A DNA stretch of 64,000 nt from the NCBI RefSeq assembly GCF_024347395.1, contig NZ_AP025473.1:248001-312000 (forward strand), in the 5' to 3' direction. Shown here piece by piece: positions 46,008-55,595 of the stretch. Below the pieces are notes generated by a model. That model was not told the DNA's origin. It was given only the letters and a program-made list of their open reading frames with translations, and made no database searches. The stretch is from Vibrio cortegadensis. GTDB taxonomy: Bacteria; Pseudomonadota; Gammaproteobacteria; Enterobacterales; Vibrionaceae. The number at the start of each line of letters is the position of its first letter. The stretch's first letter is position 1. The translations under genes were made by a program, and so were the position numbers.

Positions 46008-48863
46008 ATGAACAAACCAGAGACGAATGAGCAACGAGATCGCTATTTGACTTTAGAAGCGTTGCTTGCCACGCAAATAGACTCTAAACGAATTATCACT
46101 CAAGAAGCGAAGCGACTCGCTTATGGCACTGATGCCAGTTTCTATCGTCTCATCCCAAAAATTGTTCTGCGGTTAACCCATTTAGATGAAGTTATTTTTG
46201 CTATTCAAAGCTGCCGTGAGTTAGACATCAGTTGCACATTTAGAGCCGCAGGCACTAGTCTCTCAGGCCAAGCTGTATCCGATTCCGTTTTAATCACACT
46301 AACTGACGACTGGCGAGATCACAAGATCCTCGACAATGGAAACAAAATTATCCTCCAACCTGGCGTTATCGGTGCTGATGCAAACAAATACCTTGCGCCA
46401 TACCAGAGAAAAATAGGCCCTGATCCGGCCTCAATTAATACCTGTAAAATTGGTGGTATTGCAGCAAACAACGCCAGTGGTATGTGTTGCGGTACTGCAC
46501 AGAACTCTTACCGAACGGTCGATAGTATGAAAATAGTATTTAGTGATGGCTCCATCCTAGATACCGGTTGCAAAGAGAGTATTGCCGCATTTAAAGCGAT
46601 TCGTCCTGAGCTTATTGAAGGACTAGAAAACTTATGTGCGGAGACAGAAAATAATCCCGCGCTAACAGAACGCATTCGTCATAAATATCGTTTAAAAAAT
46701 ACTACGGGTTATGCGCTTAACGCATTAGTCGACTATAGCGACCCGATTGAAGTCATCGAACATTTGATGATTGGTTCAGAGGGCACTCTCGGATTTATCG
46801 CCGAAATCACTTATAACACCGTCATCGAACACTCTCACAAAGCATCAGCTTTATTGGTATTTTCGAATATAGAAGAAGCAAGCCAAGCCGTAACCAAACT
46901 TTCTCACGCCCCTGTCGCGGCAGTTGAGATGATGGATGGTCGAGCAATGCGTTCGGTAGCAGACAAACCGGGAATGCCAGCATTTATTCAACACCTAGAT
47001 ATAGAAGCGGCCTCTATTCTTGTGGAGTCTCATGCCAGTGATCAAGCAGAGTTGGATTTACAATGTAAATGCATCATGGAATCTCTGACTGAATTTTGCA
47101 TCATCGAATCGATTCCATTTACCTCCCAAGCGTCAACGGTTGCTACCTTGTGGGGGATCAGAAAAGGCATGTTCCCTGCGGTGGGTGCAGTTCGAGAAGT
47201 AGGCACAACCGTTATCATTGAAGATGTTGCCTTCCCAGTTGAAAACCTCGCCAATGGTGTGCGCGATCTACAGGCTCTATTCGATAAATACCATTATAAT
47301 GAAGCGATTATTTTTGGTCATGCTTTAGAGGGAAACCTACACTTTGTGTTCACTCAAGGCTTTGACTCACAAGAAGAGATCGACCGTTATGGGGGGTTCA
47401 TGGATGATGTTGCTGAATTAGTTGCCGTAAAATATCAAGGCTCACTGAAAGCGGAACATGGCACCGGTCGTAACATGGCTCCTTATGTAGAATTGGAGTG
47501 GGGAAAAGATGGTTACTCGCTCATGCAGCAGATCAAAGCTTTATTTGATCCACAAGGTCTGTTGAACCCAGGCGTTATCATTAATGACGACCCGCATTCG
47601 CATATTCAAAACCTTAAGCCCATGCCAGCAGCCGATCCACTTGTTGATCGCTGTATCGAATGTGGTTTCTGCGAACCCGTGTGCCCATCAAGAACTTTAA
47701 CTCTCTCTCCTCGCCAACGTATTGTTCTTTATCGGGAGCTTCAGCGCAGACGAACGGCAGGAGAGACAGTTGAAGCCAGTGAACTCGAAAAGATATTTGA
47801 GTACCAAGGTTTAGATACCTGCGCGGCGACTGGGCTTTGTGCCGAGCGATGCCCAGTAGGAATCAATACTGGTGATTTAGTCAAACAACTGCGTACCGCC
47901 AAATATCAAAAGTTCACACCCATTGCGAAATGGACAGCCGATCATTTTGAAACCACCACCACGTTAACGAAAGCAGGTCTTAAGAGTAATCAAATTGCGA
48001 CTAAAATCATCGGCAAAGCCGCTGTTGGTAAGCTAACCAATGGTGTTCGCTCCCTCACCCAAGGTAAAACACCTGTTTGGCTGCCAGAATATCCTCAGTC
48101 TAACCCTCACGATATTGCAAAATCTGTGCTTCATCAAAAAAACACGACGGAAGAAAATGAAGATAAGAAAGTCGTCTATATGCCCTCTTGTGCGAGCCGA
48201 ACCATGGGGCAACAACAAGATGCGAGTGATCAACGCCCCTTAACAAAAGTTACATTGTCACTACTTGAAAAAGCCGGCTTCGAGGTGATTATCCCAAATA
48301 AGCTCAATGATCAATGCTGTGGTATGCCCTATGACAGCAAAGGGATGAATGATGTCGCGCAGCAGAAATCTCAGCAGTTAGAAGCGTCGCTATGGCAAGC
48401 AAGTCAGCAAGGGAAATACCCAGTATTGATGGATACCAGCCCTTGCGCTAAACGTAGCATTGAGCAATTCACCCAGCCGATGACGGTTTTAGAACCCACA
48501 GGATTTGTCACTCAATACCTACTGCCACATCTCAACCTTGCTCCTATTGAAGAGACGGTGATGTTGCATGTGACTTGTAGTTCTCGTCGCATGGGGCTGG
48601 AATCTGACATGTTCAAACTTGCTAAAGCATGTGCCACGGATGTGATTGTTCCTGAGCACATTCAATGCTGTGGCTGGGCTGGAGATAAAGGATTTACTAC
48701 GCCAGAGCTCAATCAAGCGGCGGTTCATCCATTAAAAGAGCAAGTGCCTGCACACTGTACGCGTGGGTTTAGTAATAGTAGAACCTGTGAAATTGGCTTA
48801 TCTCACCACAGCGGTATTCCTTATCAGTCTATTTTGTATTTGGTCGATGAAGTCGCACAGTAA
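46008..48863 (+). CDS. FAD and Fe-S D-lactate (or 2-hydroxyacid) dehydrogenase
   Basis: The 951-residue protein joins an FAD-binding domain (about 40-270; RAAGTSLSGQAVSD), the FAD-oxidase C-domain (about 270-530; FGHALEGNLHFVF), two 4Fe-4S motifs (CIECGFCEPVCPS near 548 and CAATGLCAERCPVG near 604) and two CCG redox motifs (CCGMPYDSKG, CCGWAGDKG) in the C-terminal third. That is the layout of the large Dld-II/YdiJ-type membrane-associated dehydrogenases. It passes electrons from D-lactate or a related acid to quinones. With lldP it forms a lactate-use unit. Confidence 0.94.
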   Translation: MNKPETNEQRDRYLTLEALLATQIDSKRIITQEAKRLAYGTDASFYRLIPKIVLRLTHLDEVIFAIQSCRELDISCTFRAAGTSLSGQAVSDSVLITLTDDWRDHKILDNGNKIILQPGVIGADANKYLAPYQRKIGPDPASINTCKIGGIAANNASGMCCGTAQNSYRTVDSMKIVFSDGSILDTGCKESIAAFKAIRPELIEGLENLCAETENNPALTERIRHKYRLKNTTGYALNALVDYSDPIEVIEHLMIGSEGTLGFIAEITYNTVIEHSHKASALLVFSNIEEASQAVTKLSHAPVAAVEMMDGRAMRSVADKPGMPAFIQHLDIEAASILVESHASDQAELDLQCKCIMESLTEFCIIESIPFTSQASTVATLWGIRKGMFPAVGAVREVGTTVIIEDVAFPVENLANGVRDLQALFDKYHYNEAIIFGHALEGNLHFVFTQGFDSQEEIDRYGGFMDDVAELVAVKYQGSLKAEHGTGRNMAPYVELEWGKDGYSLMQQIKALFDPQGLLNPGVIINDDPHSHIQNLKPMPAADPLVDRCIECGFCEPVCPSRTLTLSPRQRIVLYRELQRRRTAGETVEASELEKIFEYQGLDTCAATGLCAERCPVGINTGDLVKQLRTAKYQKFTPIAKWTADHFETTTTLTKAGLKSNQIATKIIGKAAVGKLTNGVRSLTQGKTPVWLPEYPQSNPHDIAKSVLHQKNTTEENEDKKVVYMPSCASRTMGQQQDASDQRPLTKVTLSLLEKAGFEVIIPNKLNDQCCGMPYDSKGMNDVAQQKSQQLEASLWQASQQGKYPVLMDTSPCAKRSIEQFTQPMTVLEPTGFVTQYLLPHLNLAPIEETVMLHVTCSSRRMGLESDMFKLAKACATDVIVPEHIQCCGWAGDKGFTTPELNQAAVHPLKEQVPAHCTRGFSNSRTCEIGLSHHSGIPYQSILYLVDEVAQ

Positions 48864-48879
48864 ATAGAAAACCAACACA

Positions 48880-48912
48880 TCAAAGCCAGAGGTCCTCACT
48901 TCTGGCTTTTTT
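48880..48912 (+). terminator. Terminator of the lactate operon
   Basis: AAAGCCAGA (48882-48890) pairs with TCTGGCTTT (48901-48909), followed by TTT. It lies directly after the dehydrogenase stop. Confidence 0.85.
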
Positions 48913-48950
48913 ATCTTCTTATCTTCTTATCTTCTTATCTTCTTATCTTC
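48913..48950. repeat. 8-bp tandem repeat ATCTTCTT
   Basis: The unit ATCTTCTT repeats four full times and once in part (48913-48950), right after the terminator T-run. It is non-coding. Confidence 0.95.
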
Positions 48951-49244
48951 TAGAAAGCTATAAACCCGAGCGAAATCAGGGTTCAACGCCTTTCAGTTAT
49001 TTCTCATCAAATATTGAGGAAATAGCACGAATAAGCCTAAATAATGCCAACAATCAAAAAAACTCAACTATTTATGATAAAAATATCAAGTTTACTTGAG
49101 GAAAAGCACAAAACCATTCACAACAACAGGTAAGATGTCGCCCATCAAACAGCACATATTAGGGAAGTAAGTGACTCATGGAATCGTGCTATAAAAATCC
49201 CTTAAGCAATTACAAATAATGCTTACTTTATGAAGGCGTCGATC
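48951..49244. other. Intergenic region upstream of the cysteine desulfidase gene
   Basis: This AT-rich stretch must hold the promoter of the next gene. I see no recognisable regulator site. A small inverted repeat, TAAGCA (49203-49208) with TGCTTA (49220-49225), lies in the probable leader. Confidence 0.5.
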
Positions 49245-50522
49245 ATGAAACAAGAATGGCAACAGTACATTCAAATTATCAAGCAAGTCGTTAAACCCGC
49301 TCTTGGTTGTACCGAACCAATTGCTGCTGCTTATGCCTCTTCTTTAGCTGTTCAAGAATTAAATGGCGTTGTGCCAGATGCCATTGAAGTATTGGTATCG
49401 GCCAATCTCTATAAAAACTCAATGGGTGTATTTGTCCCTGGTACTGGGAAAATAGGTTTACCGATCGCGGCAGCGGCAGGTGCTATTGCTGGTAACCCAA
49501 ATGCGGGTCTAGAAGTTCTCGCTGGAATAACACAAGATCAAGTCGATGCTGCTCAAAAGCTAATAGATAGCGGAGCCATCAGCGTAAAAAAAATTGATAC
49601 GGAAGAGTTTATTTACTGCTCAGTGACCGCACGTCACGCCCAAAATGAAGCTTGCGTAACGATCAGCGGTGGCCACACTAACATTCTTCGCAAAACAGTA
49701 AATGGCACCGTAACCTTTGAAGCACCACTGACGGATAAAATAGCCACTGCATCGATTTGTGATGGGGTTGATATTAACATCAAAGCCATTTACGAATTCG
49801 CCCTATCGGCACCGTTTGCTGATATTTCATTTATATTAGATGCGGCCGATCTCAACGAAAAACTGGCCAATGAAGGGATGACCAATCCCTACGGCTTAGA
49901 AATTGGCCGTACATTTCAATCAAATATATCCAACGGAATCATCGGCGAAGATCTGATGACGAAGATTCAGATGTACACCTCTGCCGCTTCTGATGCGCGT
50001 ATGGGTGGAGCCACTCTGCCTGCTATGAGTAATTTTGGCAGTGGCAACCAAGGGATCGCGGCAACCATTCCCGTTACGATCGCTGCAAAAGCCTTTGGTA
50101 AATCAGAAGAAGATTTAGCGCGCGCACTGATTTTAAGCCACCTTGGTGCGATTTATATCAAGTCACACTATCCGCCACTCTCTGCTTTCTGTGGTAATAC
50201 CGTAACCAGTGCAGCGGCTTCAATGGCGATTGTTTATCTTGCTGGTGGATCATTTGAACAGTCCTGCTTTGCGATTCAAAACGTGATCAGTGATAGCTCA
50301 GGAATGATCTGCGATGGCGCAAAATCCTCTTGCGCAATGAAAGTATGTACCTCTTCTTCAACGGCCGTTCGTTCATTTATGATGGCGATGAATAATAGTT
50401 CCGTTCAGGGGCAAGGTATTGTGGCAAAAGAGGTTGAGCAGACCATCAAAAACGTGGGGTCAATGGTAAGTTGCGGTATGACAGCAACTGATAGCACCAT
50501 CATCGATATTATGTCGGCATAG
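49245..50522 (+). CDS. cyuA: L-cysteine desulfidase (CyuA/YhaM, UPF0597)
   Basis: The ATG at 49245 follows an AAGG site by eight bases (425 residues); an ATG at 49230 is in frame but has none. The sequence matches the UPF0597 family: ALGCTEPIAAAYA near residue 20, LYKNSMGVFVPGTG, then the late cysteines in FCGNT and CDGAKSSCAMK, which with Cys near 24 would hold an oxygen-sensitive 4Fe-4S cluster. It breaks L-cysteine into pyruvate, ammonia and sulfide. The regulator gene after it is likely its partner. Confidence 0.9.
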   Translation: MKQEWQQYIQIIKQVVKPALGCTEPIAAAYASSLAVQELNGVVPDAIEVLVSANLYKNSMGVFVPGTGKIGLPIAAAAGAIAGNPNAGLEVLAGITQDQVDAAQKLIDSGAISVKKIDTEEFIYCSVTARHAQNEACVTISGGHTNILRKTVNGTVTFEAPLTDKIATASICDGVDINIKAIYEFALSAPFADISFILDAADLNEKLANEGMTNPYGLEIGRTFQSNISNGIIGEDLMTKIQMYTSAASDARMGGATLPAMSNFGSGNQGIAATIPVTIAAKAFGKSEEDLARALILSHLGAIYIKSHYPPLSAFCGNTVTSAAASMAIVYLAGGSFEQSCFAIQNVISDSSGMICDGAKSSCAMKVCTSSSTAVRSFMMAMNNSSVQGQGIVAKEVEQTIKNVGSMVSCGMTATDSTIIDIMSA

Positions 50523-50595
50523 CACCTCGCTCGTCACTCAGCAATGGTCAGCCAGTGAAATAGATTGGTATAACAAGCATTTAAAGGTAATAACA

Positions 50596-51249
50596 TTGGA
50601 AATCACGGCTTTTACTCAAAATGATTACGATATTCTTAACTCGATGTCTAATGTGGTGGATGGGATCGCACGGATGTATGGAGAATACACGGAGGTGGTA
50701 CTGCATAGCCTCGACAGTGAGAATCCATCTATAGTGAAAATTGCCAATGGTCATGTTACCGGAAGAGGTCACGGCGCTCCCATTACCAATCTAGCCTTAC
50801 TCAAACTAAAGGAAGGGAAAGATATCTCTGACTCTTACCTTACTAAAACCTCTTGTGGGAAAACATTACACTCAATCACCACGATTGTAAGGAACCCGCA
50901 AGATGTTCCCATTGGCCTATTGTGCATAAATGTGGACATGGATGCGCCAGTGCAATCTTTCCTACGCACGATGCTCCCTCCAAGCACTGCTTGCTGTGAT
51001 ATTTCACAATCGCCAGAAACCTTCGCGCAAAATATCGATGAGACCATCACCAGTACGATTAGCACCATAAAAGAAGAGACCTGGAAAAACGGCGAAATTG
51101 CACCTTCAAAGCGTAATCGCGAGGTCGTCACTAAACTTCACGGGCTCAACATTTTCAAATATAAAGACAGTGTTCAACTCGTCGCTGAAGCATTAGGAAT
51201 ATCTAAAGACACGGTTTATCTGTATTTAAGAGAATTAGAAAATAGCTAG
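50596..51249 (+). CDS. YheO-type transcriptional regulator
   Basis: This 217-residue protein begins at a TTG (50596) behind AAAGG. The N-terminal half is a PAS-like YheO domain (GEYTEVVLHSL, HVTGRGHGAPITN, GKTLHSITTIVRN), the C-terminal quarter a helix-turn-helix (VQLVAEALGISKDTVYLYLREL). The family includes regulators of D-amino acid and amino acid breakdown genes. Its place 73 bases after cyuA suggests it senses cysteine or a related compound. A terminator follows. Confidence 0.88.
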   Translation: MEITAFTQNDYDILNSMSNVVDGIARMYGEYTEVVLHSLDSENPSIVKIANGHVTGRGHGAPITNLALLKLKEGKDISDSYLTKTSCGKTLHSITTIVRNPQDVPIGLLCINVDMDAPVQSFLRTMLPPSTACCDISQSPETFAQNIDETITSTISTIKEETWKNGEIAPSKRNREVVTKLHGLNIFKYKDSVQLVAEALGISKDTVYLYLRELENS

Positions 51250-51278
51250 GTGAGAACCTAAAATCAGCTGAGTCAGCA

Positions 51279-51316
51279 CTAAGGAGATAACAGTTATCAG
51301 TTCGTCTCCTTTTTTA
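51279..51316 (+). terminator. Terminator after the YheO-type gene
   Basis: AAGGAGA (51281-51287) pairs with TCTCCTT (51305-51311), followed by a T-run, with a 17-base loop that can fold further. Confidence 0.8.
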
Positions 51317-51566
51317 TGTCTACTCCATTCCCTAAATCGTTTACTGCATTTCCATATATCTGTACCACGTCTCTATACCACTACGTAAAATAGAATTATC
51401 GAACGGCTAAAGCCTCTCCCCCCTCCTTCATGAGAACTTCATTGCACATAAGGTTACTACAATCACATAATTTTATTAGGGTTATTGCGAATAGCTAACA
51501 CCTAGAGTAATTATTCAGCTTATAAAATAAAGTCAAATTATCACTTTTTTATATAAGGATGTAAGC
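51317..51566. other. AT-rich intergenic region upstream of the lipoprotein gene
   Basis: No gene or clear regulatory site was seen. A TATAAA element lies about 48 bases before the start and may be a -10 box without a clear -35. An AAGGATG ribosome site precedes the GTG start. Confidence 0.4.
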
Positions 51567-53507
51567 GTGAAACATAGCATTGTACCAATACTCATCTTAA
51601 CCTCTTCAATTGCAGGATGTGGAGGCGGCGGTGGCAGTAGTAGTGGTGGTAATACTAGTGGCGGTAATAGCGATACTTTAGCGCAGCTTTCTCAGCAAAA
51701 TGCCATATTTGCAGCAAATAGCCTAGAAACCCTTGAACAACCCGTTGCGTTATCAAATGTTGTTATTAGTGTACTCCATCAACTCAATCTAGAAGATGGA
51801 ACAACAACAGCAGAATGCCTTTTTGATAGCAACGGTACTGGCACCTATACCGCAACACTAAACAATCAAACACTGAGCATTACATTTAATAGTTGTAACG
51901 TTGAAGGGCTTGGCGATATCACAGGTCAAACGACAGCAACATTTAGCTCTCTGCAAAAAAACAATCATTACTTAGAATTTGAAGGGGATATTAGTACCGT
52001 TGATTTAAAACATACTGCCGATGGAAATCCATATACGGCAAGTTACGGTGCGCATATTCAACAAACAATTACTTCCGAAAATAATGTTGAATATAGGATG
52101 AGTTTGACTGGGGATGAGAGTATCTCCATCAACGGAGCCCACTTATACTTCAAAGATAACGAAATTGTCAGGAGCCTAAATTATAATCAAGGTACCTACA
52201 GTATGACTGCCAAGGCCAACTTATCTCAACCAGATCAGTTCGATGGCGATATTTGGTTACGCACAACCTTACCGCTTAGTGGTTATATTCGTAGCTACCC
52301 CACAGCAGGCCACTATGAAATACAAGGGGCGAATGGAGACAAAGTAGTGGTATCTCCTAACTATTCAAATATTGCTGAGATTGACATAAGCATTCAAGGG
52401 GTTCGTGACATACAAAATGTATCTTGGACAGATATGATGTTGGGATCCGCGATTAGTTTTCCTGCAAGGCAAGGCATTAAATCGGGTGATATTTTTGATA
52501 ATTTCAGCAAACGTTGGTACTTCAATGAACAATCACCAAAGATTAAGCATACCAATTCAAACCCACTTCAACCAAGTCAAACCATTTTAGTCATGCCGGC
52601 TCCCGCACCCCAAGATCTAAAGAATATTGAGTTGCGAAAATCGAGTTTAGGAGAGTTACTGCAAGATGACATGTATACCATTTCGGCAGATGGCCCTTGG
52701 GTTACGATCAACTTCACCAAAGATCTAGAAGTCGACAACAGCTATAACGTAATGCTTTTTGATGAAAGTTATAATCATTATGCATCATTTGACTTTGATA
52801 CCACGCTCGCATTCAACATTGAAGTAACGCAAGATCAACTCCTTACAGAAATGTCTCCATTTACTCTTGGCATAACACAAGCTTCTGATGCCGCAGCACC
52901 AATAACGATCGAATGGAGCCACTTAAGTGGAGGTATGCACTTCATTCCAGTAAAAAAACTCAGCGCAACGACTGCTTCAATCGATCCACAAGACATGGAA
53001 CCTGGGGAAATCTACGTATTTCTCGCAAAAATAACTGACCCATATAATCGCAAAACTGAGTACCGAGTCAATTTAACGGTAAAAGATCCAATCAATGGTA
53101 ATAGCTACTTATCTATTGAAACAGATTCAACTTATCCAAAACTGGCTAATCGAAATGTAACGATTGTCCAAGACTCGACCAGTGCCATTACAGCAACCAG
53201 CTTAAAAGTTGAAAATGCTTTTAACTCGAATGATGACAATGATTTCTTACTGGATGTCTCTGGTTTATATAACAATTATGTTAACACCAATATTGGAAAT
53301 AAAATTGATTTAAAAACAAACAACCTTGATTGGGCTTATTACTGCAACACCAAAACAATGCAGCTAGAAGTGCTAGAAAATGAGCAAGTAGAGGAACAAA
53401 AAGAGACATATGTCGATTATTATCAAAAAGTGGCTCTAGACTTTACTATCAATTGCGATAGCGGAACGCTAAAAGGCAAATACCGTCACCGTTCAACCAT
53501 CGAATAG
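51567..53507 (+). CDS. Large lipoprotein of unknown function
   Basis: The protein starts at a GTG behind AAGGATG and has 646 residues. Its signal peptide ends in a lipobox (SSIAGC, Cys18), followed by a Gly/Ser linker (residues 19-36), then long beta-rich stretches. A region near 400-505 resembles bacterial Ig-like or fibronectin-type repeats (MSPFTLGITQASDAAAPITIEW). It should be anchored in the outer membrane, possibly facing outward. I recognise no family. Base use is more AT-rich than neighbours, which fits a species-specific gene. Confidence 0.8.
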   Translation: MKHSIVPILILTSSIAGCGGGGGSSSGGNTSGGNSDTLAQLSQQNAIFAANSLETLEQPVALSNVVISVLHQLNLEDGTTTAECLFDSNGTGTYTATLNNQTLSITFNSCNVEGLGDITGQTTATFSSLQKNNHYLEFEGDISTVDLKHTADGNPYTASYGAHIQQTITSENNVEYRMSLTGDESISINGAHLYFKDNEIVRSLNYNQGTYSMTAKANLSQPDQFDGDIWLRTTLPLSGYIRSYPTAGHYEIQGANGDKVVVSPNYSNIAEIDISIQGVRDIQNVSWTDMMLGSAISFPARQGIKSGDIFDNFSKRWYFNEQSPKIKHTNSNPLQPSQTILVMPAPAPQDLKNIELRKSSLGELLQDDMYTISADGPWVTINFTKDLEVDNSYNVMLFDESYNHYASFDFDTTLAFNIEVTQDQLLTEMSPFTLGITQASDAAAPITIEWSHLSGGMHFIPVKKLSATTASIDPQDMEPGEIYVFLAKITDPYNRKTEYRVNLTVKDPINGNSYLSIETDSTYPKLANRNVTIVQDSTSAITATSLKVENAFNSNDDNDFLLDVSGLYNNYVNTNIGNKIDLKTNNLDWAYYCNTKTMQLEVLENEQVEEQKETYVDYYQKVALDFTINCDSGTLKGKYRHRSTIE

Positions 53508-53518
53508 ACCAGCATAAG

Positions 53519-53554
53519 CTTAATCAGCTGAACCATTCAGCTGGTTAAGTTTTT
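53519..53554 (+). terminator. Terminator after the lipoprotein gene
   Basis: A fourteen-pair stem, with one G-T pair, joins CTTAATCAGCTGAA (53519-53532) and TTCAGCTGGTTAAG (53536-53549), with a three-base loop and five T after it. Confidence 0.92.
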
Positions 53555-53828
53555 ACATGAACAACAGACACTCCTCCCAGATCCTTTTGATGTATTTAAT
53601 CCATTACCAATCACCAAATCTCATTACTATAAATCAACCTCTTAGATGTAGATTGCCGTTCCATATGTAAGCAATTTATTGCATTAATGTGATCGCAAAT
53701 GATACAAATTGCCTTCAACACACTACACTGAAATGATATGCCGTAAATCATTCGGCAGCTCTATCATTCAATAGAGAACAGGTTGTCATAGAACAATCGA
53801 GTAATATATCGCTAGGCTAGGAGAGAGT
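53555..53828 (+). promoter_or_regulatory. Intergenic region with a likely promoter for the GGDEF gene
   Basis: TTGCCT (53709-53714), 17 bases and AATGAT (53732-53737) form a plausible sigma-70 promoter about 90 bases before the start. Nothing else was recognised. An AGGAGAGAG ribosome site precedes the ATG. Confidence 0.4.
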
Positions 53829-55595
53829 ATGAACACAACGTCATTTGGTCGATTTCAGTATCTTCCAATATTCGCCTTGATTGTATCCATGGTTTTTGGC
53901 GGGTATTTATATAATCAAACCCTCAATAGTTGGCTCACAAAAATCGTCAGCGACTACATGTTCAGCTTAGTTGATGACGTCACTCATGAAATTAAAGAGA
54001 AACAGATCGATCTTTACGACATGTCAGAGACAGAGGTCGACCAATTTCTTAATACCTTATCTCAAGCGAAGACTGGCCGCCGTTTTACAATTATTCACAG
54101 CTCAGGAAAAGTACTTGGTGATTCACAACTGACTCCACGAGAAGTTTCACAACAAGATGATCACAGTAATCGCCCTGAGGTTATCTCTGCATTAAGTGGA
54201 CTCAATGGGTTATCACAACACTACAGCTCAACGCTTAACCAAGAGATGTTGTACGTTGCCAAGAAAATTGAACTTCCATTAGACGACCATGACCACGACT
54301 CCAGCTATATTCTTCGACTCGCAATGCCAATGACGACGCTTTATTCAATGGCAAAAGATCTCGAATATATCGTTTTTGCTCTGATGGGAAGTTCATTTCT
54401 CACTCTGCTACTGTTCTCTTGGTACAGTAATCGGAAAATTCTCCATTTAGTCAAACAAGAACGAAGCAAACAAGAAGATAGGATCCGCCAAAGTACACAA
54501 GAGATTGAGCTATTACACCGATTAGCCAATATGCTTGCCGCTTGTAACAACATCAATGAAGCACAAGCCGTGGTTTCCGATATTATTCCTAGGATCCTTG
54601 GGGACATTAACGGCAGCGTCTCTATCATGCGAGAATCACGTAACCAACTAGAAGTTAAACTCGACTGGGGTGGCGAATGGCCAGCCAATAAAGTGTATGC
54701 GCCACACGACTGTTGGGCTCTAAGAAAAGGCAGGTATCATTTATCTCATGATGACTACCACCAACTTCCTTGTAACCATATGGATAATTGCCAACAAGAA
54801 GGACGAACACTGTGCGTACCTTTAACGGCTCATGGCAACACTATCGGCATGTTTCATCTCTATTTTGATAGCAGTGATGAGCTAATCCCTGAGGAAACCA
54901 AACAGTTAGCCTTTACTATTGCAGAGCATTTGGGCTTAGCGTTAGCCAACCTAAACCTACAAGAAAAACTCAGATCTCAAGCATTAAGCGACCCTCTTAC
55001 AGGGCTATTTAATCGTCGATACTTTGAAGAAACCATCGACCAAGAGTGGTTACGCGCAAGCCAAGACAAAACACCAATGTCTTTGCTAATGCTAGATTTG
55101 GATCACTTCAAACGCTTCAATGACAACTTCGGACATGATGCTGGAGATTATGTTTTAAAAGAGGTTGCCAGTTTATTGAAAGATGATATTGCTCAAGAGC
55201 ATGTAGCATATCGCCTAGGCGGAGAAGAGTTAGCGGTACTCAGCCCGAACTGTTCTGTTGAAGAATCCATTGAACTTGCCAATTCGATCGTTAAGAAAAT
55301 CCACAACCTACATCTTGATATGAAAGGACTCTCTTTAGGTCAACTTGGAGTCTCGATTGGCGTGGTCACCTATCCAGATATGAATGCTCCCACAGAGGCA
55401 CTTGTTAAAGCCGCAGACACCGCATTGTATGAAGCGAAAGCCAATGGTCGTAACCAAGCAATACATGTAAAGCAGTCACAGTCACCTAAAAAGAAACAAC
55501 AGAACAATGGTTCAAGCTCATCCCCTGAATCTGGCTCTATTACTGAAATTTTACCTCAAAAAAAAGCTGACAAGGTGAAAGTGAAGAACGCTTAA
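53829..55595 (+). CDS. Membrane GAF-GGDEF protein with GGEEL motif
   Basis: The 588-residue protein has membrane helices near 12-28 and 180-202 that bound a periplasmic sensor of about 150 residues, a coiled coil, a GAF domain (about 225-375) and a GGDEF domain beginning DPLTGLFNRRYF. The active-site loop is GGEEL at 464-468: the two glycines and catalytic acids are kept but the last residue is Leu, not Phe, so activity is probable but unproven. A low-complexity Ser/Lys tail follows. Its stop overlaps the LysR gene end on the other strand by three bases. Confidence 0.88.
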   Translation: MNTTSFGRFQYLPIFALIVSMVFGGYLYNQTLNSWLTKIVSDYMFSLVDDVTHEIKEKQIDLYDMSETEVDQFLNTLSQAKTGRRFTIIHSSGKVLGDSQLTPREVSQQDDHSNRPEVISALSGLNGLSQHYSSTLNQEMLYVAKKIELPLDDHDHDSSYILRLAMPMTTLYSMAKDLEYIVFALMGSSFLTLLLFSWYSNRKILHLVKQERSKQEDRIRQSTQEIELLHRLANMLAACNNINEAQAVVSDIIPRILGDINGSVSIMRESRNQLEVKLDWGGEWPANKVYAPHDCWALRKGRYHLSHDDYHQLPCNHMDNCQQEGRTLCVPLTAHGNTIGMFHLYFDSSDELIPEETKQLAFTIAEHLGLALANLNLQEKLRSQALSDPLTGLFNRRYFEETIDQEWLRASQDKTPMSLLMLDLDHFKRFNDNFGHDAGDYVLKEVASLLKDDIAQEHVAYRLGGEELAVLSPNCSVEESIELANSIVKKIHNLHLDMKGLSLGQLGVSIGVVTYPDMNAPTEALVKAADTALYEAKANGRNQAIHVKQSQSPKKKQQNNGSSSSPESGSITEILPQKKADKVKVKNA

